NCBI RefSeq assembly: GCF_010858045.1
Contig: NZ_JAAGVC010000002.1
Location: forward strand, 58,660 to 122,659
DNA length: 64,000 nt
DNA from: Nocardia cyriacigeorgica
GTDB taxonomy: Bacteria; Actinomycetota; Actinomycetes; Mycobacteriales; Mycobacteriaceae
Reading direction: 5' to 3'
Part shown: piece after piece, positions 16,557 to 25,251 of the stretch
Position numbering within the stretch: the stretch's first letter is position 1
Layout of the letters: every line of letters starts with the position of its first letter
Made by a program: the position numbers and the translations under genes
Notes under the pieces: model-generated
Databases searched by the model: none
What the model was told of the DNA's origin: nothing
Seen by the model: only the letters and a program-made list of their open reading frames with translations

Positions 16557-17635
16557 CAGCGGCCCCCTTCCCCATGGCAACGCGGCGCGGCATTGGTGTA
16601 GAGCGGCTGATTGATCGTCGGCAGGCCGGCGGGCAGATTCAGCTGAGGCGCGTCCGGGGCGCCCGGGCCGGCAACGATGTCGATGCCGCACAGATAGAAC
16701 TGGAACCAGGAGCCGTAACTGCCGACGCGGCCGAGCTTCTCCATCTTGATCGGCAGCGTCGCCAGCGCCTGATCCACCTCGTCGCTGCGTTCGTTGATCA
16801 CCCCGGTGAGCTGGTTGATGCCGGCGATGGTGCCCTGCAGCGACGGCCGGGTCGGCACCAGCAGCTCGGAGGTGGCGGTGGCGACGTCACCGAGGGAGGT
16901 GACCGCGCGGCCGATCGTGTCGCGTTGCGCGGCCAGCCCGTCCACCAGCGCCGCGGTATTGACCACGAGCTGATCGAACTGGTCCTCGCGGGCGTTGATG
17001 GTGTCGAGCACCTCGGTCAGATCGCGCACCAGCTCGCCGATCACCGCGTCCTTGTCGGCGATCTTGTTGGTGAGATTCGCGGTGCTGGCCACCAGGTCCG
17101 CGACGGTGCCCTGCTCACCTTGGAAGACCTGGATGATCTCGTAGGACAGCTTGTTGACGTCCTCGGGCTGCAAGGTCCGAAACAGCGGCCGGAATCCGTC
17201 GAACAGGGTGGTCAGATTCAGCGCGGGCCGGGTGCGTTCCAGCGGAATCGTCGCACCCTCGTTGATCTTGCGGCCCTGCTCACCGGGACCGCGCTCCAAT
17301 TCGATATAGCGCTGCCCGACCAGATTGCGGAAGCGGATGGTGGCCATCACCGAGGCGGGCAGCCACTCGCGGTCGGTGAGTTCGAACTTCACCTCCGCCA
17401 CCCGGCGGTCCACGATCGAAATCCCGGTCACCTTGCCGACGCGGACGCCGGCGATGCGGATCTCATCACCCGGATTGAGCGAGGTGACGTCGGTGAAGCG
17501 GGCCTTGAACATGGTGCCGCCGCCGGTGTAGTTCGCGATCGACAGCCCGAGCATCACCGTCGCGAACAGCGTCACCACCACGAAGATCGCGAGTTTGGTG
17601 AGCGGCCCGCCCAGACCACGCAGCTGCGCCCTCAT
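16556..17635 (-). CDS. mceB: MCE family protein MceB
   Basis: 359 residues. N-terminal helix (KLAIFVVVTLFATVMLGLSI), MCE domain (IRIAGVRVGKVTGISIVDRR), the LVGQRYIELERGPGEQ strand, and a helical domain. The ATG at 17635 overlaps the mceA stop as ATGA. The frame stays open far upstream to 18967, but that portion is antisense-like noise within mceA with no family features. The C-terminus contains two cysteines (FYLCGIDIV and APRCHGEGG), which could form a disulfide outside the cytoplasm. Confidence 0.92.
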   Translation of the reverse strand: MRAQLRGLGGPLTKLAIFVVVTLFATVMLGLSIANYTGGGTMFKARFTDVTSLNPGDEIRIAGVRVGKVTGISIVDRRVAEVKFELTDREWLPASVMATIRFRNLVGQRYIELERGPGEQGRKINEGATIPLERTRPALNLTTLFDGFRPLFRTLQPEDVNKLSYEIIQVFQGEQGTVADLVASTANLTNKIADKDAVIGELVRDLTEVLDTINAREDQFDQLVVNTAALVDGLAAQRDTIGRAVTSLGDVATATSELLVPTRPSLQGTIAGINQLTGVINERSDEVDQALATLPIKMEKLGRVGSYGSWFQFYLCGIDIVAGPGAPDAPQLNLPAGLPTINQPLYTNAAPRCHGEGGR

Positions 17636-18984
17636 CGCACACTCACCTCGCTCCCGCGAAAGGCCGGTGCGGCGATCCTGGTCACCCAGCCCGGCACCTG
17701 GTCCGGCGAAACACCCTGTGCGGCACCGTAGATCGCGCCGAGCGCGTGCCGCTCGCCGGGCGAGCCCGCGATGGTCGGCGTGTTCCCGGCCGGGAACACC
17801 CCGAACTGCGGTGGCTGCATGGCACCGATCTGCTGATCGCCCGGGTTGCGGCTCGGTGGCTGATAGGAGCCGTCGTTGTTGGGCCCGCCCGGATACTGCC
17901 CCGCATCCACACCCAGCGGGAACTCGGGGAAGCAGGCCGGGCCGCGGGTATCGAGCCAGCGCGGTTCGTCCTGGTTGGGCAGATACCGGCCGCGGGTGTT
18001 GACCAGCTCGATCGTCACCCGGGAGCCGGGGCGGTCGGTGCCCATGCCCATGATCTCGTCGATCCGCGGACGCATCTTGGCGAAATTGGCCAGCGCACAG
18101 GCATAGGTCGGTGAATAGGTGGCCAGCAATTCCAGCGCCGGACGAGCGTCCGCGGCGACATCGATGACGTTGTCGTGGTTGGCGATCAGGAAATCGGCGG
18201 TCGCCGCGGAGGTGGGCGTCAGCGTGGCCAGCAGGACGTCGATATCGGTGCGGCGCTGCACGATGGTCGCGTTGGTGGTGCGCAGTTTGTCCAGCGCGTC
18301 GATGAGCTGCGGTGCGGCGTCGGCGTAGGTGATCGCGGTCTCGGCGAGACTGCGCAAACCCGCACGCAATTCGGGCAGCACCGCGTTGACGTCGGTGAGG
18401 ATGACGTCGAGCCGGTCCAGCGTCGTACCCAGCTCCTCCCCCTGCCCGGCCAGCGCCTGCGACAGCGCGCCGAGGGTCGCCGCCAGATCCTGCGGCGGGA
18501 TCGCCTGCAACAGCGGCAGCAGATCGTCGAGCAGTTTGCTCACCTCGACGGCATTGCCGCCGGCGTCCTGATGCAGCGTCACCCCCGACGTCAGATGCTG
18601 CGGGCTCGGATCCTCGGGAATCAACAGATCGACATACCGTTCGCCGAACAACGTCTTCGGCAGCAGCCGCGCGGTCGAGTTCACCGGAATCTGCTCCGCG
18701 CGCGCCGGATCGATCGCGAGCTCGAGGGTCACCTGGCCGCCCTCGGCGCGGCTGGAACGCACCTCGCCGACGGTGACGCCACGCGCCTTCACATCGGCGT
18801 TCTTGGTCAGCGCATTGCCGACGCTGTCGGTGATCAGCCGGACATCGACCGAGTTCACGAACGTCTTGTTGTAGATGGCCACCGTCGTCCACAGAAACAA
18901 CGCGACCACCACGAAAAAGGCGATGCCGAGCAGCCGATTGCGCACCTTGGCCGTCGACCGCCACCACTGCACCCGGCTGCTCAT
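17632..18984 (-). CDS. mceA: MCE family protein MceA
   Basis: 450 residues. N-terminal anchor (LLGIAFFVVVALFLWTTVAI), MCE domain (VKARGVTVGEVRSSRAEGGQ), conserved LLPKTLFGERYVDL strand, a long helical domain and a Pro/Gln-rich C-terminus with several YPGGPNNDGSYQPP-like stretches. The start at 18984 overlaps the yrbEB stop by 4 bp. It is the first of six mce genes and encodes a tunnel subunit. The C-terminal part is the region where paralogues differ most, so it would be the best place to decide which mce type this is. Confidence 0.93.
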   Translation of the reverse strand: MSSRVQWWRSTAKVRNRLLGIAFFVVVALFLWTTVAIYNKTFVNSVDVRLITDSVGNALTKNADVKARGVTVGEVRSSRAEGGQVTLELAIDPARAEQIPVNSTARLLPKTLFGERYVDLLIPEDPSPQHLTSGVTLHQDAGGNAVEVSKLLDDLLPLLQAIPPQDLAATLGALSQALAGQGEELGTTLDRLDVILTDVNAVLPELRAGLRSLAETAITYADAAPQLIDALDKLRTTNATIVQRRTDIDVLLATLTPTSAATADFLIANHDNVIDVAADARPALELLATYSPTYACALANFAKMRPRIDEIMGMGTDRPGSRVTIELVNTRGRYLPNQDEPRWLDTRGPACFPEFPLGVDAGQYPGGPNNDGSYQPPSRNPGDQQIGAMQPPQFGVFPAGNTPTIAGSPGERHALGAIYGAAQGVSPDQVPGWVTRIAAPAFRGSEVSVR

Positions 18985-19847
18985 CCGGCCACCCGCACCG
19001 TCGTCGTGGTGCCCCAGATCGCCAGGCTCAGAAAGAAGTCCAGCACATTGACCAGTACGATCGCCGCTCGCACCGCCCGCCCCACCGCCACCCCGACACC
19101 GGCGGGCCCTCCGGTGGCGTGGAAGCCGTAATAGCAGTGCACCATGATGATCACGAAGGCGAATACCAGCACTTTGAGGAACGAATACAGCACGTCCTCT
19201 GGCGGCAGGAACAGCCCGAAATAGTGGTCATAGGACCCGCTGGATTGGCCGTTGAACCAAATGCTGATCATCCGCGAGGCCAGAAAGGTCCCGAGCAGAC
19301 CGACGACGTAGAGCGGGATCACCGCGAGAAATCCGGCGATCACCCTGGTCGTCACCAGGAAGGGCACCCCGGGCACCGCCATCACTTCCAGCGCGTCGAT
19401 CTCCTCGGAGATGCGCATGGCGCCCAATTGCGCGGTGAAGCCACAGCCCACCGTCGCCGACAATGCGAGCGCGGCCACCAGCGGCGCGATTTCCCTGGTG
19501 TTGATATAGGCGGTGAGGAATCCGGTGAGCACCGAACTTCCGAGCGAATCGAGCGCCTTGAAACCCTGGAGTCCGACCACCACGCCGACCGAACCGGACA
19601 TGAACACGATGACGCCGATCGTTCCGCCGATCACCGCGAGCGCACCGCTGCCGAACGTGACCTCGGCCAGCAGCCGCATGACCTCCTTGCGGTAATGCAC
19701 CGCGGTGCGCGGAATCCAGGCGATCGCACGGGAATAGAACGACATCTGCTCGCCCGCGCGGTCGATGACGTTCAGCGGCGCGCGTGCGGCCTCCCCGGCC
19801 CGGCGGGCCGTTTTCGCGAGGGCTGGATTGCGGTAGCGGACAGCCAC
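18981..19847 (-). CDS. yrbEB: YrbE-type Mce permease, B subunit
   Basis: 288 residues. An MlaE/YrbE integral membrane permease with five to six predicted helices. The conserved cytoplasmic loop reads ISEEIDALEVMAVPGVPFLV, the YrbE signature thought to contact the ATPase. The soluble N-terminus (about 60 residues) is typical of the B subunit. It begins 3 bp after the yrbEA stop. With YrbEA it forms the heterodimeric channel beneath the MceA-F tunnel. Confidence 0.93.
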   Translation of the reverse strand: MAVRYRNPALAKTARRAGEAARAPLNVIDRAGEQMSFYSRAIAWIPRTAVHYRKEVMRLLAEVTFGSGALAVIGGTIGVIVFMSGSVGVVVGLQGFKALDSLGSSVLTGFLTAYINTREIAPLVAALALSATVGCGFTAQLGAMRISEEIDALEVMAVPGVPFLVTTRVIAGFLAVIPLYVVGLLGTFLASRMISIWFNGQSSGSYDHYFGLFLPPEDVLYSFLKVLVFAFVIIMVHCYYGFHATGGPAGVGVAVGRAVRAAIVLVNVLDFFLSLAIWGTTTTVRVAG

Positions 19848-19850
19848 CGG

Positions 19851-20645
19851 TCAGGAGCCCTTTGCGGGAACAATCTGCAAATAGATCAAGGTCAGCACCA
19901 GGTTCACGAAGAAGAGCACCAGGAACGTGATCACCACTGATTGATTCACCGCGTCGCCGACTCCTTTCGGTCCCCCGCTGGGATGCAGCCCCTTGTACGC
20001 GGCGATCACGCCCGCGATCAGCCCGAAAACGGCGGCTTTGATCTCACCGATCCACAGATCGGGCAGCTGGGCCAGCGCCGAGAACGACGCGAGATAGGCG
20101 CCCGGTGTACCGCCCTGCAACAAGACATTGAAGAAATAGCCGCCGGCGATGCCGACCACCGACACCAGCCCGTTGAGCAGCAGCGCCACCAGCATCATGC
20201 CGAGCACGCGGGGTACGACCAGCTTCTGCACCGGATCGACGCCGAGCACCTCCAGCGCGTCGATCTCCTCGCGGATGGTGCGCGAGCCCAGGTCGGCGGC
20301 CACCGCGGAGCCGGCCGCGCCCGCGATGATCAGGGCCGTCACCACCGGCGCCGCCTGCTGCACGGTCGCGAGCACGCTGGTCGCGCCAGTGAACGATTCG
20401 GCGCCGAGCTGTTTGATCAGTGAGCCGGTCTGCAACGCCACGACCGCGCCGAACGGAATCGCCACCAACGCGCTGGGCAGAATCGACACGCTGGCGATGA
20501 ACCAGGATTGCTCGATGAATTCGCGCCATTGGAAGGGCCGGCGAAATACCTTGCGCGCCACATCGAGAAACAGCGCGAAGATCTTCCCGGCCTGAGCGAA
20601 CCCGGACTCGACCGGAGTCCGTAAACGCGCGAGCGTTGGGTTCAC
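19851..20645 (-). CDS. yrbEA: YrbE-type Mce permease, A subunit
   Basis: 264 residues. MlaE-family permease with the signature loop TIREEIDALEVLGVDPVQKL and a C-terminal pair of helices (VVITFLVLFFVNLVLTLIYL). The start is GTG at 20645, without a good ribosome-binding site. It is the first gene of the mce operon, and the mkl terminator lies 90 bp upstream, so an independent promoter probably lies in 20646-20734, although I cannot point to clear hexamers. Confidence 0.93.
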   Translation of the reverse strand: MNPTLARLRTPVESGFAQAGKIFALFLDVARKVFRRPFQWREFIEQSWFIASVSILPSALVAIPFGAVVALQTGSLIKQLGAESFTGATSVLATVQQAAPVVTALIIAGAAGSAVAADLGSRTIREEIDALEVLGVDPVQKLVVPRVLGMMLVALLLNGLVSVVGIAGGYFFNVLLQGGTPGAYLASFSALAQLPDLWIGEIKAAVFGLIAGVIAAYKGLHPSGGPKGVGDAVNQSVVITFLVLFFVNLVLTLIYLQIVPAKGS

Positions 20646-20734
20646 GATGGCCGATGTTACCTGCGTTACACCTCGCGACAGTCCCGCATAACCGCCGTGT
20701 CGCGGGGTTTATCGGCGACCAGGCGCCGAAAAGA

Positions 20735-20768
20735 CGAATACCGCGCCGGTGATCCGGCGCGGTATTCG
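20735..20768 (-). terminator. rho-independent terminator of mkl
   Basis: A perfect 15-bp stem (CGAATACCGCGCCGG and its complement) with a 4-nt loop is followed, on the minus strand, by TCTTTTC. It lies 12 bp after the mkl stop and separates mkl from the mce operon transcriptionally. Confidence 0.9.
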
Positions 20769-20780
20769 AGGGGGTGTGGT

Positions 20781-21854
20781 CTACCTGTTCGGAGTCTGGT
20801 GATGCGGCACGGTGGCGTCGTACGGGCCACCCTGCGAGAGCTGGGCGGTGTCGTAGGACATCACCTGGGTGTCATCGTTCTCCTCCAGCGACTGCTGGAT
20901 GGCGACCTGCGCGGCGTGCGGCAGGGTGTGCATGATCTCGCGCACCCGCTGCTTGCGGCGGTGCACCGCCTGGCGCACCGGCATACCGGGCTGGGCCTTC
21001 ATCTGCGGGATGATGCCCTCGATCTCCTCGGCGCCGCCGTGATGGTGACCGGCGTCGACCATGGCCTGCTCGCGGGCCATCTGCGCTTCGTCCTTTTCCT
21101 CCGACATACCGATCGGGCCGATCATGCGGCCGTTGAGGAACTGCTTGACCACCGGCTCGTCGGAGGTGAGCAGCACCTCGCGGGGGCCGAACATCACCAA
21201 CTGGCGGCGGAACAGCATGCCGATGTTGTCGGGCACGGTGCGGGCCAGGTTGATGTTGTGGGTCACGATGAGGATCGTGGCGTCGATCTGGGCGTTGATG
21301 TCGATGAGCAGCTGGCTCAGGTAGGTGGTGCGGACCGGGTCCAGACCGGAGTCGGGCTCGTCGACCAGGATGATCTGCGGGTCGAGCACCAGCGCGCGGG
21401 CCAGGCCGGCACGTTTGCGCATACCGCCGGAGATTTCGCCGGGGAGCTTGTACTCCGCGCCGAGGAGACCGACCATCTCCATCTTCTCCATGACGATCTT
21501 CTTGATCTCCGACTCCGACTTCTTCGTGTGCTCACGCAACGGGAAGGCGACGTTGTCGAACAGATGCATGGAGCCGAACAGTGCGCCGTCCTGGAACAGG
21601 ACGCCGAACAGCTTGCGGATCTCGTAGAGCTCCTTGTTGGAGCAGGTGGTGATATCGGTTCCGTCGATGTAGATCGAGCCGCGCTCGGGGCGCAGCAGAC
21701 CGATCAGCGATTTCAGAAAGACGGACTTACCGGTACCGGAGGGGCCGAGCAGCGCACTGACCTCCCCGGCGGGCAGGGTGATCGAAACGTCCTGCCAAAT
21801 CCGCTGGGAACCAAAGGACTTGGTAATGCCTTCGGTCCTGACCTCGACGCCCAC
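20781..21854 (-). CDS. mkl: ABC transporter ATPase energising Mce systems (MceG/Mkl)
   Basis: 357 residues. The ATP-hydrolysing subunit shared by Mce lipid importers. Walker A is LLGPSGTGKS, the signature ISGGMRKRAGLARAL, and Walker B IILVDEPDSGLDP. A C-terminal extension of about 100 residues (GPIGMSEEKDEAQMAREQ, then HHHGGAEEIEG) is specific to Mkl homologues. GTG 21854 is preferred: it follows GGAGGTTGGC and begins the conserved GVEV...GITKSFGS segment. Starts further upstream add unconserved residues. In M. tuberculosis mkl also lies near rplJL but away from any mce operon. Here it directly precedes one, although a terminator separates them, so it may still serve other mce loci. Confidence 0.95.
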   Translation of the reverse strand: MGVEVRTEGITKSFGSQRIWQDVSITLPAGEVSALLGPSGTGKSVFLKSLIGLLRPERGSIYIDGTDITTCSNKELYEIRKLFGVLFQDGALFGSMHLFDNVAFPLREHTKKSESEIKKIVMEKMEMVGLLGAEYKLPGEISGGMRKRAGLARALVLDPQIILVDEPDSGLDPVRTTYLSQLLIDINAQIDATILIVTHNINLARTVPDNIGMLFRRQLVMFGPREVLLTSDEPVVKQFLNGRMIGPIGMSEEKDEAQMAREQAMVDAGHHHGGAEEIEGIIPQMKAQPGMPVRQAVHRRKQRVREIMHTLPHAAQVAIQQSLEENDDTQVMSYDTAQLSQGGPYDATVPHHQTPNR

Positions 21855-22045
21855 GCCAACCTCCACATTTCTCAGCGAGCCGCCCCACCGGCGAACCGCG
21901 GGCTCGACCTCGCGGTGTGTCACGTCACAGTGGGTTCGGTCACTCTATCGCATGGGCATGTCGTCGCACACCCCAACCTGACCGAAGAGTAACCCCCGAA
22001 CGGTCCGGTTATTCGGCCGACCCCGGCATGTGGCCGGAGAACACG

Positions 22046-22078
22046 AACGGGCGGCCCCAGGAAATGGGACCGCCCGTT
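22046..22078 (-). terminator. terminator after rplL
   Basis: AACGGGCGG and CCGCCCGTT, extended by CCCA/TGGG beyond one mismatch, form a hairpin 20 bp past the rplL stop. The T tract is weak (TGTTC), but position and stem strength support a terminator for rplJL. Confidence 0.75.
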
Positions 22079-22097
22079 ACGGCGTTTCGCTCGGAAA

Positions 22098-22484
22098 TTA
22101 CTTGACCGAGACCGAGGCGCCGGCCGCTTCCAGCTTCTCCTTGGCGGCGTCGGCAGCGTCCTTGGCGACCTTCTCCAGGATCGGCTTCGGGGCACCCTCG
22201 ACCAGGTCCTTGGCTTCCTTCAGGCCCAGGCCGGAGACGATCTCGCGGACCACCTTGATGACCTGGATCTTCTTGTCGCCGGCACCCTCGAGGATGACGT
22301 CGAACTCGTCCTGCTCGGACTCGGCCTCGGCGGCACCACCGGCAGCGGCGCCACCGACGGCGGCGACGGCGACCGGAGCAGCAGCGGTGACCTCGAACTT
22401 CTCCTCGAACTTCTTGACGAAGTCCGACAGCTCGAGCAGGGTCATGTTGCCGAAGGTCTCGAGCAGTTCGTCAACGTTGGCCAT
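22098..22484 (-). CDS. rplL: 50S ribosomal protein L7/L12
   Basis: 128 residues. The N-terminal dimerisation domain ([20 protein letters not shown]), an Ala/Gly-rich hinge ([16 protein letters not shown]) and the C-terminal factor-binding domain ([20 protein letters not shown]) are all present. It forms the ribosomal stalk with L10 and recruits elongation factors. It lies 140 bp after rplJ on the same strand and ends at a hairpin, so rplJL forms a unit. rpoB, its usual downstream neighbour in many bacteria, is more than 12 kb away. Confidence 0.98.
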   Translation of the reverse strand: MANVDELLETFGNMTLLELSDFVKKFEEKFEVTAAAPVAVAAVGGAAAGGAAEAESEQDEFDVILEGAGDKKIQVIKVVREIVSGLGLKEAKDLVEGAPKPILEKVAKDAADAAKEKLEAAGASVSVK

Positions 22485-22623
22485 TGTTGTTTCCTTTCGG
22501 TGGATGATGTCTGGGTCGGACGCGGATCGCGCCCGTTTGATTTGCGGCGTTCACGGGGCCTGCGTGGTTACGCTCCGCTTCCGCCTCCGGCCCCTGAGCT
22601 CACGCCGCGGGGGTTGGTGGCGC

Positions 22624-23151
22624 TTATTCGGCGCCTTCGGCCCGCTTCTTGTCCTCGAGCGCGGCGGCCAGGCGGGCCACCTGCGACGCGGGAGCGTTGA
22701 ACAGGCCTGCGGCCTTGGCCAGGTTGCCCTTCAGCGCACCGGCCAGCTTGGCCAGCAGCACCTCGCGGGTTTCCAGGTCGGCGATCTTCTCGACCTCGGA
22801 CACGGACAGCGCGTTGCCGTCCATGTAGCCGCCCTTGATGACCAGCGCCTTGTGATCCTTGGCGAAGGTCTTGAGCGCCTTCGCCGCGTTGACCGGCTCG
22901 CCCTGGATGAAGGCGATAGCGGTCGGTCCGACGAACAAGTCGTCCAGGCCCTCGACACCGGCCTCGGCGGCAGCCCGCTTGACCAGGGTGTTCTTGGCGA
23001 CGGAGTACGTGGCGTCGGCACCGAGCGCGCGGCGCAGTTCGGTGAGGGCACCGACGGACAGGCCACGGTATTCCGTGACGACGGTGGCCGTCGAGCTCTT
23101 GAACTGCTCAGCGATCTCCGCGACCGCGGTGACCTTCTCGGGTTTTGCCAT
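22624..23151 (-). CDS. rplJ: 50S ribosomal protein L10
   Basis: 175 residues. L10 anchors the L7/L12 dimers. The N-terminal RNA-binding part has [20 protein letters not shown], and the conserved [13 protein letters not shown] segment follows. The C-terminal helix that binds L12 is Ala/Lys-rich. The ATG at 23151 follows GAGGAGGCGAAGT. The gene is preceded by a long leader with an L10-type autoregulatory structure and a terminator-like hairpin. Confidence 0.98.
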   Translation of the reverse strand: MAKPEKVTAVAEIAEQFKSSTATVVTEYRGLSVGALTELRRALGADATYSVAKNTLVKRAAAEAGVEGLDDLFVGPTAIAFIQGEPVNAAKALKTFAKDHKALVIKGGYMDGNALSVSEVEKIADLETREVLLAKLAGALKGNLAKAAGLFNAPASQVARLAAALEDKKRAEGAE

Positions 23152-23216
23152 ACTTCGCCTCCTCTCTGATGTCGGTTCGGACCCGAACTACCGACCTGAG
23201 GTGGCGAAACAACAAA

Positions 23217-23370
23217 CGCCCCGGACGCAGAGCGTTCCGGGGCGCAATAGGATGAACCGATCCGGGCCGGGGCCCGTGGTCGACTCCCAGCCTCGGCTCT
23301 CCCTGCGTGGGCCGCCGGCTGATGCCGGACCTTCGACCGAACCCATGCGGGAACGGCGACCAACGGTCTT
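23217..23370 (-). promoter_or_regulatory. L10-type leader with attenuator hairpin
   Basis: The approximately 260-nt 5' region of rplJ carries GC-rich complementary segments and purine-rich bulges (GCAGGGAGAGCCGAGGC) of the kind that binds the L10-(L12)4 complex. It ends in a strong hairpin, 23217-23244, with stem CGCCCCGGA/TCCGGGGCG, followed on the minus strand by TTTGTTGTTT, which is an intrinsic terminator form. Autogenous control by L10 at such leaders is established in bacteria. The exact limits of the aptamer here are my estimate. Confidence 0.7.
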
Positions 23371-23418
23371 CGGTAGAACGGATTGGGTAGCGATCGAACA
23401 CGTCGATAACTTCGCTTC

Positions 23419-23447
23419 AGAGTACCGGTAGGTCTCCCATCTGGCAA
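23419..23447 (-). promoter_or_regulatory. rplJL promoter (TTGCCA-17-TACTCT)
   Basis: On the minus strand TTGCCA (23447-23442) is exactly 17 bp from TACTCT (23424-23419). Transcription would start near 23412, leaving the L10 leader in front of rplJ. Confidence 0.7.
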
Positions 23448-23538
23448 AACGGGGTCCACCGAGCCCGCGAATCAGGTCAATTTCAGTGTCGTGCATCACA
23501 TTCAACCCGCAAGGTGAGCAGGATCGCAGACTATAAGT

Positions 23539-23553
23539 GTTACTTGAAGTAAC
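23539..23553. promoter_or_regulatory. palindromic operator before the MFS exporter
   Basis: GTTACTT-G-AAGTAAC is a perfect 7-bp inverted repeat 24 bp before the MFS start, followed at once by a third half-site, TGTTACT. A possible -10 (TATAAG, 23532-23537) directly precedes it, so a bound repressor would block transcription. The spacing fits a TetR- or MarR-type repressor, but no regulator gene is adjacent. Confidence 0.6.
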
Positions 23554-23576
23554 TGTTACTACATACGCTGCTCGCC

Positions 23577-25184
23577 ATGACAACCCCACTAGTCGATCCA
23601 CCGGTGCTGCTGGAACGACGCGCGCACCGATTCCTCGCGCTCGCGGTGATCTGCCTCGCCGAACTGCTCGTCGTACTCGACAACACCATCGTCAACGTGG
23701 CCCTGCCGTCGATCGGTGTCGAACTGTCCACCGGCGTCAGCGGCCTGCAATGGGTGGTCGACGCCTACACCCTCACCTTCGCCGGCCTGCTGCTGGCGTT
23801 CGGCAATCTCGGCGACCGCTACGGGCGCCGCCGGGTGATGATGATCGGCCTGGTCGGCGTCGGTGCGATGTCGGTGGTCGGTGCGCTGTCGAGTTCGCTC
23901 GACGGTGTCATCGCCGCCCGTGCGGCCATGGGGGTGTTCGCCGCCGCGGTGTTCCCGGCGACATTGGCGCTGATCATCAATATCTTCACCGACCGAAGGG
24001 AACGCGCCCTCGCCATCGCGGCCTGGACCGCCATGGCCGGCTTCGCCATCGCGATCGGACCCATCTCCGGCGGCTGGCTGCTAGAGCATTTCTCCTGGCA
24101 CTCCGTCTTCTGGATCAACGTGCCGGTGGCCCTCGTGGCCTTGATCGCCACCGTGTTGTGGGTGCCGGAATCGCGGTCGGCGGAGGTCGGCAGGCTCGAC
24201 CTGGCGGGCATCGCGTTGTCCATCGCCGGTATCACCCTGCTGGTGTGGGCCATCATCGAAGCCCCGCGCTATGGCTGGCTCTCGGCGACGACGCTCACCG
24301 CGGCGGCCGGTGGCCTCGCGCTGCTCGCCGCGTTCATCGGCTGGGAATTGCGCACCGGCGCACCGATTCTCGATATGCGCCTGTTCCGCAACCGACGATT
24401 CTCGCTGCCCGCCCTTGCCATCGCGGTCGGCTATTTCTCGATGTTCGGCTTCCTGTTCCTGATCACCCAGTATTTCCAGGGGGTTCGCGAATACACGCCG
24501 CTCGAATTCGGTATCGCCTCCTTGCCTTTCGCGTTCTCGGTCGCGATCGGCGCGCCCGTCGCCACCCTGCTCGCGCAACGCCTCGGCACCACCCCGGTCA
24601 TCGTGTTCGGCTTGCTGCTCACCGGGCTCGGGCTCTATCTCGGCGGTCAGGTGACCGTCGACAGCGGCTATCTCACCGATGTGCTGCCGTCGATGGTGTC
24701 GATGGCACTCGGCCTGGCCATCGTGCAGGGGCCCGCCACCGAATCGATCATGTCGTCGCTGCCGTTGAACGAGGCGGGCGCCGGCTCCGCGGTCAACGAC
24801 ACCACCCGCGAATTCGGCGGCACGCTCGGCGTGGCCGTGCTCGGCTCGATCGTCGCCTCGTACTACACGACGAAGGTGGCGCCGCTGATCGACCGTGTGC
24901 CAGGAACGCTGATGTCGGACAACGAGAAGGACTTCGCGAAGTCGACCCCGTTGAGCGTGCTGGAGATGCGCAAACGGGAATTGACGCCGTTCTTCGACTC
25001 GCAGCGCGAGAACATCATCACCGCGATGAAGACCGCCTGCTTGGAAGGCTCACATGCCGCCTCGCTGGTGGCCACGGGCGCGGTGGTGGTCTGCGCGGTG
25101 ATCGTCGCGATCTTTCTGCCCTGGGGTGTGCCGGAGGGCGATTCGGTGCTGCTCGGCTGGCGCGGGAAGGCGGAGTCGGACTGA
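23577..25184 (+). CDS. DHA2-family MFS multidrug exporter (14 TM)
   Basis: 535 residues. The sequence shows the DHA2/QacA-EmrB pattern: motif D1 in the first helix (LLVVLDNTIVNVALPSIG), WVVDAYTLTFAGLL, motif A in the first loop (GNLGDRYGRRRVMM) and the motif C region (IAIGPISGGWLLEHFSW). About 14 transmembrane helices are expected. A long periplasmic segment between the last two helices (about residues 440-490) is typical. It would expel cationic or lipophilic drugs using the proton gradient. The only plus-strand gene between rplA and rplJ, it looks like an insertion into the ribosomal gene order. Confidence 0.93.
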   Translation: MTTPLVDPPVLLERRAHRFLALAVICLAELLVVLDNTIVNVALPSIGVELSTGVSGLQWVVDAYTLTFAGLLLAFGNLGDRYGRRRVMMIGLVGVGAMSVVGALSSSLDGVIAARAAMGVFAAAVFPATLALIINIFTDRRERALAIAAWTAMAGFAIAIGPISGGWLLEHFSWHSVFWINVPVALVALIATVLWVPESRSAEVGRLDLAGIALSIAGITLLVWAIIEAPRYGWLSATTLTAAAGGLALLAAFIGWELRTGAPILDMRLFRNRRFSLPALAIAVGYFSMFGFLFLITQYFQGVREYTPLEFGIASLPFAFSVAIGAPVATLLAQRLGTTPVIVFGLLLTGLGLYLGGQVTVDSGYLTDVLPSMVSMALGLAIVQGPATESIMSSLPLNEAGAGSAVNDTTREFGGTLGVAVLGSIVASYYTTKVAPLIDRVPGTLMSDNEKDFAKSTPLSVLEMRKRELTPFFDSQRENIITAMKTACLEGSHAASLVATGAVVVCAVIVAIFLPWGVPEGDSVLLGWRGKAESD

Positions 25185-25251
25185 GCGGACCGGTCGGCAG
25201 GTGTGGGTGGCCGGTGGGTGCTCCCGCCCGGCCTCCGTCACCGGAGTCTGG

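Noticed and set aside
16556..18967. 803-codon reading that would fuse extra sequence to MceB
   Set aside because: The N-terminal two thirds overlap mceA in another frame. MceB begins at 17635 with an ATGA overlap and a normal membrane anchor.
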